A stretch of 64,000 bases of DNA from Flavobacterium resistens (lineage in GTDB: Bacteria; Bacteroidota; Bacteroidia; Flavobacteriales; Flavobacteriaceae): NCBI RefSeq assembly GCF_900182645.1, contig NZ_FXTA01000002.1:496001-560000 (forward strand), given 5' to 3'. This document shows, piece after piece, positions 27,399 through 36,500 of the stretch; the stretch's first letter is position 1; each line of letters opens with the position of its first letter. Under the pieces are notes generated by a model that made no database searches, had not been told where the DNA came from, and worked only from the letters and a program-made list of their open reading frames with translations. A program made the position numbers and the translations under genes.

Positions 27399-29075
27399 AT
27401 GGGAGAAACTAAAGTAAAAACTGCGCATCCAAAAGGACTTTGGGTATTGTTTGGAACGGAGATGTGGGAGCGATTCAATTTTTATGGAATGCGAGCTTTA
27501 TTGACTTTATTTCTTGTGAACTCATTATTAATGAAGGAAGAGGAAGCTTCATTGATTTATGGAGGTTTCTTAGGACTTTGTTATTTGACTCCAATGCTTG
27601 GAGGATTTATTGCAGACCGTTTTTTAGGAAACAGAAATTGTATTCTGTTAGGCGGATTGTTAATGGCAACAGGACAAATGTTGTTGTTTACCAGTGGAAG
27701 CGTTTTTGAGTCTAATTTAGGACTTGCAAAAACAATTATGTATTGTGGATTAGGGGTTATTGTTTTCGGAAACGGATTCTTTAAACCAAATATTTCCAGT
27801 ATGGTAGGAAGCTTGTATCCAAAACAAGAAAAAACGAAATTAGATACTGCTTTCACTATTTTTTACATGGGAATTAACATCGGTGCTTTCTTAGGGCAGT
27901 CAATTTGTCCGCTATTAGGAGATGTTAAAGATGCAGGTGGTATCAGAGATATTCATGCTTTCAGATGGGGATTCATGGCGGCTTCTGCTGCAATGCTTAT
28001 CGGAACAGTTCTTTTCTATATCTTAAAAAACAAATATGTAGTTTCTCCTGAAGGAAGGCCATTAGGTGGTTTGCCTTCTAAAAATGAAGCTGCTGATTTT
28101 GAAGAAGGTGAAGCTCAAAAAGCAAATTTCTCTACAAAATCTTTAGTTATTGCTGGAATTGCATTCCTAGCTTTGGGATTATTTTTTCACTATGTAGTTG
28201 GACAGAATTTAATCTACACATTAATTTATTCAAGCGGATTAGCTTTAGCGGGATTAATCATTTCTGATACTTCGCTGACAAAAGTTGAGAGAGACAGAAT
28301 CTTTGTAATTTACATTGTTTCCTTCTTTATTATTTTCTTCTGGGCTGCTTTTGAACAGGCTGGTTCTTCATTAACTTTTATTGCAGATAATCAAACAGAT
28401 CGTCACTTTTTTGGTTGGGAAATGCCACCTTCAATGGTTCAAATTTTTAACGGACTTTTTGTTGTGGTAATGGCGGTTCCATTTAGTATTCTTTGGGATT
28501 TCTTAAGAGCTAGAGATAAAGAGCCAATTTCTCCAGTAAAATTAGCTGCAGGATTGGTTATTATTTCGATAAGTTTCTTCATGATTGCAACTCAGGTTTC
28601 TTATATTGGAACTACAGGATTGTTGTTAGTTAAGTGGTTGATTTTATTATATTTCTTAAATACATGTGCTGAGTTATGTTTGTCTCCAATTGGTTTGTCA
28701 TTGGTAGGTAAATTATCTCCAAAACGTTTTGCATCTCTTTTATACGGAGTATTTTTCTTGTCTAATGCTTCAGGATATGCATTAGGAGGAACTCTAGGGT
28801 CAATTTTGCCGGCAACTGGAGATAAATTCGCAAAAGCAAAAGAATTAGGAATTGATCTTCATGCAGTGTTAAACAAAACAATTACACCAACAGCTGAACA
28901 ATTAGCATTGTTGGATAAACATCAAATTAGTGCTGAAAACCCGATTTTCGCAGGATTTGAAATTCATAATTTGAATGAATTCTTTATGGTATTTGTTGTT
29001 CTTACTGGTGCTGCAGCAATTTTATTATTTGCTTTGACTCCATTATTGAAAAAAATGATGCATGGTGTTAGATAA
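27399..29075 (+). CDS. POT/PTR family di- and tripeptide:H+ symporter (first of pair)
   Basis: This 558-residue membrane protein carries the family signature ExxERFxxY as EMWERFNFYGMRALL and a PTR2 motif GFFKPNISSMVGSLY. It imports small peptides across the inner membrane with protons. A cytoplasmic loop near residues 220-245 is acidic (EAADFEEGEAQK). It is 34 bases downstream of DPP IV and nearly touches the second POT gene. Confidence 0.92.
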   Translation: MGETKVKTAHPKGLWVLFGTEMWERFNFYGMRALLTLFLVNSLLMKEEEASLIYGGFLGLCYLTPMLGGFIADRFLGNRNCILLGGLLMATGQMLLFTSGSVFESNLGLAKTIMYCGLGVIVFGNGFFKPNISSMVGSLYPKQEKTKLDTAFTIFYMGINIGAFLGQSICPLLGDVKDAGGIRDIHAFRWGFMAASAAMLIGTVLFYILKNKYVVSPEGRPLGGLPSKNEAADFEEGEAQKANFSTKSLVIAGIAFLALGLFFHYVVGQNLIYTLIYSSGLALAGLIISDTSLTKVERDRIFVIYIVSFFIIFFWAAFEQAGSSLTFIADNQTDRHFFGWEMPPSMVQIFNGLFVVVMAVPFSILWDFLRARDKEPISPVKLAAGLVIISISFFMIATQVSYIGTTGLLLVKWLILLYFLNTCAELCLSPIGLSLVGKLSPKRFASLLYGVFFLSNASGYALGGTLGSILPATGDKFAKAKELGIDLHAVLNKTITPTAEQLALLDKHQISAENPIFAGFEIHNLNEFFMVFVVLTGAAAILLFALTPLLKKMMHGVR

Positions 29076-29076
29076 A

Positions 29077-30561
29077 ATGGAGAATACAATTACATTAGAA
29101 GAAATTCAAAATTTTAAAGGCAAGTATCCAAAACAATTGTGGTACTTGTTTTTAGTTGAAATGTGGGAGCGTTTTTGCTTCTACGGAATGAGAGGGGTTT
29201 TAGCATTTTTTATGGTTGACCAATTAGGTTTGCTTGAAGGAAAAGCAAATCTTCAATACGGTGCCATTCAGGCGTTTGTTTACGCGTTTACTTTTATTGG
29301 TGGAATTTTTGCTGATAAAATTTTAGGATTTAAAAAATCACTTCTTTTTGGAGGAATTATCATGATTTTGGGGAATTTGCTGATTGCGGCTTCTCCACAT
29401 GATTTCTTTTATTACGGAATAACACTTTCTATTATCGGAACAGGTTTCTTTAAGCCAAATGTTTCTTCAATGGTTGGTGAGTTGTACCACGAAGAGGACG
29501 GAAGAAGAGATGCCGGTTACGGATTATTCTACGCTGGAATCAATATTGGAGGAATGTTGGGTGGAGCGATTCCTATTTATTTAGGGAAAAACTATTCGTG
29601 GAGCCTTTGTTTCTTGTCTTCGGCAATTGTAATGATTATTGGAGTTGTGACATTTTTGTTGACTAAAAAACATTTAGCACCAATCGGAAATTCTCCTTTG
29701 GCAGATGCTTTGCCTTCAAAAAGAAAAACATACGAAATAGCAGTTTATGTAGGTTCATTGTTGGTCATTCCTTTAATATATATCATGGTGATTAACTCTG
29801 ATTTTACAGATTATTTTATGTACACAATTGGAGCTATTGCGGTTGGTTATTTTATATTTGAATTGGTGATGATTAAAGATAGAAATCAGCAATATAAATT
29901 ATTGGCGGCATTTATCTTCATTTTTGGGTATTTTATGTTCATGGCTATTTCTGAGCAATCTGGAGGATCATTGTCATTGTTTGCAAAAGATAATTTAACT
30001 AACAATTTGTTGTTTTTTAATATCGATCCAAATGTTGTCAATAATAGTATAAACTCTTTGTATGTAATTATCTTTAGTCCGCTTGTTGGTTTACTCTGGA
30101 TATTTATGGCAAAGAAAAAAATTGAGCCAAACACCGTAATAAAATTTGGATTCTCATTTGTTTTATTGGCAATAGGTTTTTTCATTTTCTATAGCGCAAG
30201 ATTTTTTGTTAACCCGGAAGGGCTAAGTTCTTTAAATGTTTTTGCATTAGGATATTTAGTTTATACGCTTGGGGAATTATGTATCGGACCAATTGGAATG
30301 TCGGTAATTACAAAACTTGCACCAAAACGTTTATTCGGAATGATGATGGGACTTTGGTTCTTGTCAAGTGCTTTTGGACAATTGGCAGCAGGGAAACTTG
30401 GGTCAGAAATGTCAGATGCAAATACGGGAACTACTTTAATGTCTAAACTTATCGCTTATACAGATGGATATTATCAATTAGCGTTATATTCTTTAATTGC
30501 TGGTATCGTTTTGATCGTATCAACTTCTTTGATCAAAAAATTAATGCAAGAAGTAAAATAG
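29077..30561 (+). CDS. POT/PTR family di- and tripeptide:H+ symporter (second of pair)
   Basis: This 494-residue paralogue of the preceding gene has EMWERFCFYGMRG and GFFKPNVSSMVGELYHEED. The start chosen is the ATG at 29077, one base after the previous stop; an in-frame ATG at 29062 would overlap it and cannot be excluded. The two proteins differ enough in loops and C-termini to have different peptide preferences (inference). Confidence 0.9.
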   Translation: MENTITLEEIQNFKGKYPKQLWYLFLVEMWERFCFYGMRGVLAFFMVDQLGLLEGKANLQYGAIQAFVYAFTFIGGIFADKILGFKKSLLFGGIIMILGNLLIAASPHDFFYYGITLSIIGTGFFKPNVSSMVGELYHEEDGRRDAGYGLFYAGINIGGMLGGAIPIYLGKNYSWSLCFLSSAIVMIIGVVTFLLTKKHLAPIGNSPLADALPSKRKTYEIAVYVGSLLVIPLIYIMVINSDFTDYFMYTIGAIAVGYFIFELVMIKDRNQQYKLLAAFIFIFGYFMFMAISEQSGGSLSLFAKDNLTNNLLFFNIDPNVVNNSINSLYVIIFSPLVGLLWIFMAKKKIEPNTVIKFGFSFVLLAIGFFIFYSARFFVNPEGLSSLNVFALGYLVYTLGELCIGPIGMSVITKLAPKRLFGMMMGLWFLSSAFGQLAAGKLGSEMSDANTGTTLMSKLIAYTDGYYQLALYSLIAGIVLIVSTSLIKKLMQEVK

Positions 30562-30588
30562 ATCTTATAGAGCGATTCTTTTTTTGTT

Positions 30589-30596
30589 TAAATTTG
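30589..30596 (+). promoter_or_regulatory. -7 box of the thioredoxin-family gene (TAAATTTG)
   Basis: A perfect TAnnTTTG lies 18 bases before the ATG at 30614. No TTG stands at the right distance. The box is downstream of the first open-frame ATG (30584), which is one reason to prefer 30614. Confidence 0.5.
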
Positions 30597-30613
30597 TGCA
30601 AAATAAAACTAAG

Positions 30614-31081
30614 ATGAAAAAATTATACATAATCACATTGTTCGTAATTGGAGGTTTTGTATCTCAGGCACAAGAATTAAAATGGTACACTGATGTTAGA
30701 GAAGCAATTACAGTAAGTAATAATGTCCATAAACCTATGCTTATGTTTTTTACTGGTAGTGATTGGTGCGGTTGGTGCATACGTTTACAAAATGAAGTTT
30801 TGAAAACGCCTGAATTTAAAAAATGGGCTACTGATAATGTGGTTTTGGTTGAATTGGATTATCCAAGAAGAACGCCTCAAACTCCTGAAATAAAAAATCA
30901 GAATAACGAATTGCAACAAGCTTTTGGAATCCAGGGATTTCCAACTATTTTTTTCACAAGTGCTGAAACAAAAGACGGAAAAGTAAATTTTAAAGGCCTT
31001 GGTCAAACTGGTTACGTTGCTGGTGGTCCAACTGCCTGGCTTACTGTAGCAGATGGAATAGTTAACCCGAAGAAGTCGTAA
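30614..31081 (+). CDS. Periplasmic thioredoxin-family protein with CGWC active site
   Basis: This 155-residue protein has a signal peptide (1-19, SQAQ) and a thioredoxin-fold domain of the DsbD-gamma/thioredoxin_7 type. The active site DWCGWC contains Cys52 and Cys55, and the cis-Pro loop reads QGFPTIFF. It is probably a periplasmic disulfide reductase or isomerase. It is the first of three tandem paralogues and the only one that keeps both cysteines. Confidence 0.87.
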   Translation: MKKLYIITLFVIGGFVSQAQELKWYTDVREAITVSNNVHKPMLMFFTGSDWCGWCIRLQNEVLKTPEFKKWATDNVVLVELDYPRRTPQTPEIKNQNNELQQAFGIQGFPTIFFTSAETKDGKVNFKGLGQTGYVAGGPTAWLTVADGIVNPKKS

Positions 31082-31110
31082 GATTTAAAAAAATACAAAT
31101 AAAATTGAAG

Positions 31111-31145
31111 AGCTCCTTGTGCTAATTTGCACAAGGAGCTTTTTT
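31111..31145 (+). terminator. Intrinsic terminator after the thioredoxin-family gene
   Basis: A 12-base stem AGCTCCTTGTGC/GCACAAGGAGCT with a 6-base loop and a T-run follows the stop by 29 bases. Confidence 0.9.
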
Positions 31146-31246
31146 CTTTAGTAGGAAAGTTTTTATTTAAATTGAAGTACAATTGAGTATTTGATATTTA
31201 TTTAGGTATAAAAAAACATATTATTTATTTTTTGTATTAATAAAAA

Positions 31247-31276
31247 TTGGAAAATTAAAATAATATGTTAATTTCG
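31247..31276 (+). promoter_or_regulatory. Promoter of the second thioredoxin-like gene
   Basis: TTG (31247-31249), a 19-base spacer and TAATTTCG (31269-31276) lie 29 bases before the start codon. Confidence 0.55.
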
Positions 31277-31305
31277 TCACTCTATCTAACCAAAACCAAT
31301 ATAGT

Positions 31306-31758
31306 ATGACTAAAAAATTACTTACCCTACTGTTTTTTTTAGGTTCATTTTTTATGCAGGCTCAGAATCTTGTTTGGAAAACAAATATGACAGACGCAAT
31401 TGCACTTAGTAATGAACAAAGAAAACCAATGTTAATTCTTTTCACTGCCTCAGGTGTACCGGAGAATCTTCAGAATGAAATATTTAAAACACCGGATTTT
31501 GCTGTATGGTCCCGTGATAACGTAATTCTCGTTAAGCTTGATTTGTCTGATAACGCTGCGTCTGACGGTGATAAAGAACAAAATCTTAAATTAAAAAATG
31601 CTTTTGGTGTTGACGAACTACCTCAGGTTTGTTTTGCCAGTGCATCTATTAGAAAGACAAAAACGACTTTTAGCGCTCTAGGAAAAATATCCTATAAACC
31701 TGGCGGGGCAAAAGCATGGATTGCCGAATCTAATGGGATTTTACATCCAAGTGAATAG
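31306..31758 (+). CDS. Thioredoxin-fold protein lacking the CxxC cysteines (paralogue 2)
   Basis: This 150-residue exported protein (signal 1-19, MQAQ) aligns along its length with the upstream thioredoxin-family protein. At the active-site position it reads FTASGVPENLQ, with no cysteine, while the cis-Pro (ELPQVCF) is kept. It cannot do dithiol chemistry through the usual site, so it may bind peptides or act structurally (inference). It has its own promoter and terminator. Confidence 0.75.
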   Translation: MTKKLLTLLFFLGSFFMQAQNLVWKTNMTDAIALSNEQRKPMLILFTASGVPENLQNEIFKTPDFAVWSRDNVILVKLDLSDNAASDGDKEQNLKLKNAFGVDELPQVCFASASIRKTKTTFSALGKISYKPGGAKAWIAESNGILHPSE

Positions 31759-31781
31759 GCGTAAACAGCATTTAATAGTTT

Positions 31782-31820
31782 AAAAATTCCCTTTTTACAT
31801 TGTAGAAAGGGAATTTTTTT
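31782..31820 (+). terminator. Intrinsic terminator after thioredoxin-like paralogue 2
   Basis: A 13-base stem AAAAATTCCCTTT/AAAGGGAATTTTT with an 11-base loop and a T-run lies 24 bases past the stop. Confidence 0.85.
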
Positions 31821-32007
31821 ATGACACGAGTCAAAAGTTTAATAATTTAGAATGCCTTTTTTTTTCATTTTTGTATTTTTTTAACTTTTAATTAGCAAAT
31901 TCGATTTTCTTTAATTTTTTTTCATTTTTTTGTTTAGACTTGGGAATTTTAGAAGGATATTATATTACTTTAGTCGAAATTAACCTACTCCTAAAACCCC
32001 AAAGATT

Positions 32008-32457
32008 ATGAACAAAAAATTACTTACCCTGCTATTTTTTCTAGGGTCGTTTTTTCTGCATTCACAGGGATTAGTCTGGAAAACTACAATGACTGATGCT
32101 GTTGCTGCAAGTATGGAACAAAAAAGACCGCTATTTATATTTTTTACAATTGCGGGCGCACCAACAAAACTTCAAAACGAAATTTTTAATACGCCAGATT
32201 TTGTCGTATGGGCTCGTGACAATGTTGTTTTGGTAAAATTGGATTTATCAGATACTACAATATCTGATGCTGAAAAAGAGCAAAATGTAAGTTTAAAATC
32301 GGCACTTGGTGTTGTTGAATTGCCACAGGCTTGTTTGACTATAGCTACTGTTCGAAAAACAAAAACAACTTTTAATTTGCTTGGTAGGCTTCCTTACAAA
32401 CCAATAAGTGCAAAATCATGGATTGCTGAAGCTAATATTATGATGAATCCAGAGTAA
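32008..32457 (+). CDS. Thioredoxin-fold protein lacking the CxxC cysteines (paralogue 3)
   Basis: This 149-residue exported protein has a near-identical signal region to paralogue 2 (KKLLTLLFFLGSFF). The active-site position reads FTIAGAPTKLQ, without cysteine, and the cis-Pro is kept (ELPQACL). It is a tandem duplicate of the preceding gene. Function is unknown. The stop is 6 bases from the end of the converging comEC-like gene. Confidence 0.75.
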   Translation: MNKKLLTLLFFLGSFFLHSQGLVWKTTMTDAVAASMEQKRPLFIFFTIAGAPTKLQNEIFNTPDFVVWARDNVVLVKLDLSDTTISDAEKEQNVSLKSALGVVELPQACLTIATVRKTKTTFNLLGRLPYKPISAKSWIAEANIMMNPE

Positions 32458-32463
32458 TAAAAC

Positions 32464-34500
32464 TTATTTTAATTGATAATATCCCTTTTCGGCAGTAGCA
32501 TGAAAAGGGATATTTTTTTTGCTGCAGGTTTCTTTCCAAATTTTTTGGATTGAATTGGAATTTGAGGCATCGGCAATAATAACTTTTGGATGCATTTCTG
32601 AAAGCACGCGTTCTAAGTTTATTTTTGGAGATTGGATGAGTAACAAAATATCGGGTTGCATATTATTTTTATAAATTCCGGAACTGTCTATGATGAATAT
32701 TTTTTTTCCATTGTAGAACATTACATTTTTAATTGTAGTAATCGATTTTATTTTGCTGAAATTTCCAACCAAATAAGATTTCAAAATATTGTTTTTTGGG
32801 TTAGCTAAAAGAAGTTTATTAGTTGTAAATAAATCAACATTTTTTCCTGAAACGATCGTAATCAGCGTTTTTTTCTTTACGTTGTAAACAATCATTTCTT
32901 TCTTAGTTTCTGTTTCCTTTTTTGTGTAAATGAAGGAAATTTGAGTTGTAATTATTGCTAGGACAAAGAATACAAATTTTGGATAATCAGGCTTTTTAAG
33001 CCAAATAATTGATGTAAATATTAAAAGATAAAAAGTAACTAAGAAGTAAAAATTAAAACTTATGTCAAGTATTACAAAAGATTTTACCGAAGCAACAGCG
33101 TGAATAATCTGATTTAAAAGATAAATGCTTTTCTCCAGAATTTGAGCTAAAAATTCTGGTGGAACATCAAAAGCGGCGTATACCATTACGATAATTCCGG
33201 CTACCATTACAAATGCTAAAACAGGAATGATGGCAATATTTGTAATGAAAAACAAACCAGGAAATTGGTGAAAATAATATAAACATAAAGGGAAAGCTCC
33301 TATTTGAGCAGCAAATGATACGGTCAGGGCATCCCATATATAAAGTGTTATTTTATTTTTCGGACTCCAGATTTTCTTTAATAGTGGTTGCAGCCAAAGA
33401 ATAAAAAATAAAGCGATATAGCTTAATTGGAATCCCGCATCAAATAGAAAATAAGGCTCAAAAAGTAAGATCAAAAGCATTGAAACCAAAAGAGTGTGGT
33501 AAATATTTCCTGTTCTTCTAAGGTGGTTTCCAACGGCCAGAAAAGAGAACATTACAACTGAGCGCAAAACTGATGGTGATAAACCAGAAATTATTGCAAA
33601 AGAACTTAAAGCTGTTAAAACGGAAATTAACTTTATAAACGAACCTTTTCTAGTGTTTGGAATTGGTTTTAATAAAAAATTGATAAGAAGCATAATAAAA
33701 CCAACATGCAGTCCGGAAACAGATAGTATATGTGTTGCACCAGAATATTGATAATCCTGGATAATATCGGATGAGATTTCTTGTTGCTGTCCTAAAATTA
33801 AAGCAAGCGCGACATTCATTTCGGCAGGGTTGAAATGTGCTTTTTCCAAATTTCGAATAATACGTTGATGCAGGAAATCTGAATAATACCAAATGTCTTT
33901 GGTGATTTCTCTATTTATTTTTATTTCGGATTTATTGATATAAACCTGTGCATAAATTTGGCGATCGGCTAAATACTTGTCATAATTAAACTGATTTGGG
34001 TTTTTATTTGAATTGTTACGTTTTAAAGTTGTTTTTACTTTAATCTGATTGCCAATTAAAATGCGATTAGTTGTGCTGTCTTTTGCAATGTTGACAATGA
34101 TTTTGCCAGTTTGTATTTTCCCATTTACAGAATGCATTATTGCAGTACAGCGATCGCTATATAAATTGCTTTTTAGTTTTTCGCGGATTGTAAATGTAAT
34201 TTGACACGGATTTTCAAAAGCTTTTTTGCAATGAATATAATTTGATTTTTGAAGTGAATCTGTGTGTGCGAGTAAGCTGATTCCGCCGATGAAAAACGAA
34301 ATAAAATAAGCGCTTATGCCAAATAGAGAAATGGATAGTTTGTGTTTTTTGCTTAAAAAATATAAAATCAGAAAAATAACGAAACCAAAAATCACTGCTA
34401 TAATTGAAAAGAGCATTGTGATCTGTTGATAATAAAAAAATAAAATACCGAGAAGAAACCAAATGGTAATTCTGACTAAGGGAAAATCAAATACTTTCAT
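32464..34500 (-). CDS. ComEC/Rec2-family membrane protein
   Basis: This 678-residue protein has N-terminal helices and a DUF4131-like soluble part (about 60-200), then a competence-type channel domain with YSGATHILSVSGLHVGFIML, the hallmark of ComEC, and many helices to about residue 510. The C-terminal 170 residues sit where other ComEC proteins have a metallo-beta-lactamase nuclease domain, but no HxHxDH metal site is visible. It would move single-stranded DNA across the inner membrane if the family role holds. It is the last gene of the surE-lpxB-NlpC cluster. Confidence 0.87.
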   Translation of the reverse strand: MKVFDFPLVRITIWFLLGILFFYYQQITMLFSIIAVIFGFVIFLILYFLSKKHKLSISLFGISAYFISFFIGGISLLAHTDSLQKSNYIHCKKAFENPCQITFTIREKLKSNLYSDRCTAIMHSVNGKIQTGKIIVNIAKDSTTNRILIGNQIKVKTTLKRNNSNKNPNQFNYDKYLADRQIYAQVYINKSEIKINREITKDIWYYSDFLHQRIIRNLEKAHFNPAEMNVALALILGQQQEISSDIIQDYQYSGATHILSVSGLHVGFIMLLINFLLKPIPNTRKGSFIKLISVLTALSSFAIISGLSPSVLRSVVMFSFLAVGNHLRRTGNIYHTLLVSMLLILLFEPYFLFDAGFQLSYIALFFILWLQPLLKKIWSPKNKITLYIWDALTVSFAAQIGAFPLCLYYFHQFPGLFFITNIAIIPVLAFVMVAGIIVMVYAAFDVPPEFLAQILEKSIYLLNQIIHAVASVKSFVILDISFNFYFLVTFYLLIFTSIIWLKKPDYPKFVFFVLAIITTQISFIYTKKETETKKEMIVYNVKKKTLITIVSGKNVDLFTTNKLLLANPKNNILKSYLVGNFSKIKSITTIKNVMFYNGKKIFIIDSSGIYKNNMQPDILLLIQSPKINLERVLSEMHPKVIIADASNSNSIQKIWKETCSKKNIPFHATAEKGYYQLK
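32478..32520 (+). terminator. Terminator embedded in the 3' coding end of comEC
   Basis: A 12-base stem AATATCCCTTTT/AAAAGGGATATT (32478-32489 and 32503-32514) followed by eight T serves the rightward thioredoxin-like gene. It lies entirely within the last codons of the opposite-strand comEC-like gene. Confidence 0.75.
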
Positions 34501-34544
34501 GTTCTAAAAGTATTAAAATTTTGTAAGAAAAAGAATATAATTTA

Positions 34545-35036
34545 TTATTCTATAATTCGATTGATTTGAGCAAAAGAATTTTGATAATAAGGTTCCTTTG
34601 TAGAAGAAATAATCACGCCTTTTGAAGTAGAGGAATGTATGAATTTAATTTCGTTTGAATTTATTTCTGTGATTAATCCAACGTGATTTATCTGTTTGCT
34701 TTTGTTGGTTTTAAAGAAAATCAAATCACCTTTTTGAGCGTCTTTTAGCGGAATAACAATGCCTATTTTTGATTGTTCGAACGAGCTTCTAGGTAATTTA
34801 ATGTTTTCAGATTCAAAAGTAGTATAAACAAGTCCGGAACAGTCAAAACCATTTTTAGTAGTCCCGCCTGCTTTATATTTTACGCCAATATTTTCTGATG
34901 CAGTTTCGATCAAATGATTGACAATATATTTGTTTTCTCGTTTTTCCTCTTTTTTGCTGACTGCAGCCGAAGAAGATTTACAAGAGACAAAAGTGATTGC
35001 TAAAAGCAGTAAAACAATTATTTTTTTCAAAATCAA
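34545..35036 (-). CDS. NlpC/P60 family peptidoglycan endopeptidase, lipoprotein
   Basis: This 163-residue C40 peptidase has a lipobox (TFVSCKSS) and the catalytic Cys in GFDCSGLVY, His in INHVGLITE and a third polar residue in FIHSSTSKG. It should cut peptide stems of peptidoglycan in the periplasm. There is no ATG; the start is TTG at 35036 or, more lipoprotein-like, TTG at 35030. It lies 5 bases after lpxB. Confidence 0.88.
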   Translation of the reverse strand: MILKKIIVLLLLAITFVSCKSSSAAVSKKEEKRENKYIVNHLIETASENIGVKYKAGGTTKNGFDCSGLVYTTFESENIKLPRSSFEQSKIGIVIPLKDAQKGDLIFFKTNKSKQINHVGLITEINSNEIKFIHSSTSKGVIISSTKEPYYQNSFAQINRIIE

Positions 35037-35041
35037 AAAGT

Positions 35042-36160
35042 TTAAGCTTGCTTTAAGTCGGCGACAATAAGTTTTGCTGTTTTTTTGCTGGCACCAACTC
35101 CGCCAAGTTTTTGTTCCAAAATATCATAGTTCTTCAATAATTTTTCGCGGTAAGCAGGTTCTAATAATTTTTGAAGTTCTTCTTTGATTCGTTTTGTGTT
35201 ACATTCACTTTGAATCAATTCGGTTACAACTTCTTGATCCATAATTAAATTAACAAGCGAAATGTATTTTAAAGTGATAATGCGTTTTGCAATTTGATAC
35301 GAAATGGCACTTCCTTTATAACATACAACTTCGGGAACTTTAAAAAGAGCTGTTTCTAAAGTTGCTGTTCCAGAAGTAACTAATGCAGCAGTAGATGAAC
35401 GAAGCAAATCGTAAGTTTTGTTCGAAACAAATGCAATGTTTTTATTTTTTATAAACTGCTGATAAAATTCGTAATCCTGACTTGGAGCGCCGGCAATTAC
35501 AAATTCATAATCCTGAAAATCATCTACAACGCTCAACATTACGCTCAGCATTTTTGTGATTTCCTGTTTACGGCTTCCCGGCAAAACGGCAATAATTGGT
35601 TTTTCGCCTAATTGATTTTCTTTTCTAAATGTTGCTTCATCAAAAGCAGGTTGGTTCTGGATTGCATCAATTAATGGATGCCCAACAAAATCAACGGGAA
35701 AATGATGTTTGTCTTCATAAAAACTTTTTTCGAAAGGAAGAATCACAAACATCTTATCGACATCTTGCTTAATTGCCGTAATTCTATTTTCTTTCCAAGC
35801 CCAAATTTGCGGTGAAATATAATAGTGCGTTTTGTAATTTAAAGCTTTCGCCCATTTTGCAATACGCATATTGAAACCTGGATAATCAATAAAAATTAAT
35901 ACATCTGGCTTGAATTCAGAAATGTCTTTTTTGCAGATTTTAATATTATTCAAGATTGTTTTCAAGTTAAAAACAACTTCAACAAAACCCATAAAAGCTA
36001 AGTCACGATAGTGTTTTACTAAGGTTCCACCCGCTTTCTGCATTAAATCACCACCCCAAAATCTGATTTCAGCCTGTGGATCTTCCTCATACAAAGCTTT
36101 CATTAAGTTCGAACCATGTAAATCTCCAGAAGCTTCACCAGCTATTATGTAATATTTCAT
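35042..36160 (-). CDS. lpxB: Lipid-A-disaccharide synthase
   Basis: This 372-residue glycosyltransferase (GT19) joins UDP-diacylglucosamine and lipid X to form the lipid A disaccharide at the inner membrane. The N-terminus reads YIIAGEASGDLHGSNLMKAL, followed by PDVLIFIDYPGFNMRIAKWAK, SPQIWAWKENR and VGHPLID, all LpxB signatures. A later region has VLPGSRKQEI and SGTATLETALF. It may be transcribed from its own -7 box as well as from surE. Confidence 0.96.
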   Translation of the reverse strand: MKYYIIAGEASGDLHGSNLMKALYEEDPQAEIRFWGGDLMQKAGGTLVKHYRDLAFMGFVEVVFNLKTILNNIKICKKDISEFKPDVLIFIDYPGFNMRIAKWAKALNYKTHYYISPQIWAWKENRITAIKQDVDKMFVILPFEKSFYEDKHHFPVDFVGHPLIDAIQNQPAFDEATFRKENQLGEKPIIAVLPGSRKQEITKMLSVMLSVVDDFQDYEFVIAGAPSQDYEFYQQFIKNKNIAFVSNKTYDLLRSSTAALVTSGTATLETALFKVPEVVCYKGSAISYQIAKRIITLKYISLVNLIMDQEVVTELIQSECNTKRIKEELQKLLEPAYREKLLKNYDILEQKLGGVGASKKTAKLIVADLKQA

Positions 36161-36215
36161 ATTGAGTTTTTTAAAAATGTGCAGTAATTTAAAAGCACAG
36201 CATTTTTTTGCAGAA

Positions 36216-36223
36216 CAAAGATA
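36216..36223 (-). promoter_or_regulatory. -7 box upstream of lpxB (TATCTTTG)
   Basis: A perfect box on the minus strand lies 56 bases before lpxB, within the 67-base gap. A TTG at the usual spacing is not evident. Confidence 0.45.
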
Positions 36224-36227
36224 AGAT

Positions 36228-36500
36228 TTAAATAAACAAAGTCGAAATTGCTAAGAAAATCACAGCAAAAACAACACCTCTGGCCATTAATTCTTTGTTT
36301 CTTTTTAACAGAAATAAGAATAAAAGAAGATCTAAAACGGTTCCTAAAGTGATTACTTTTCCTAAATATCCGTATTGTTTTATGGTTTGAATCCCATTTG
36401 AAAGATCAAAAGAGGTAAATAATTTAATGAAAAGATAACTTCCTATAAGCGAAGTGATAATTCCGATAATAAAACCAATCAGCATGTCTAATTTATTCAT
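36228..36500 (-). CDS. Small three-helix membrane protein, conserved hypothetical
   Basis: This 90-residue protein has three hydrophobic segments (about 5-27, 46-64, 72-90). It begins inside the end of surE (8-base overlap) and precedes lpxB. Its place between surE and lpxB suggests an operon member of unknown role. I recognise no domain. Confidence 0.75.
   Translation of the reverse strand: MNKLDMLIGFIIGIITSLIGSYLFIKLFTSFDLSNGIQTIKQYGYLGKVITLGTVLDLLLFLFLLKRNKELMARGVVFAVIFLAISTLFI

Noticed and set aside
29886..30185. 99-codon minus-strand frame within the second POT transporter gene
   Set aside because: It is antisense to a clear gene and has no domain or start context.
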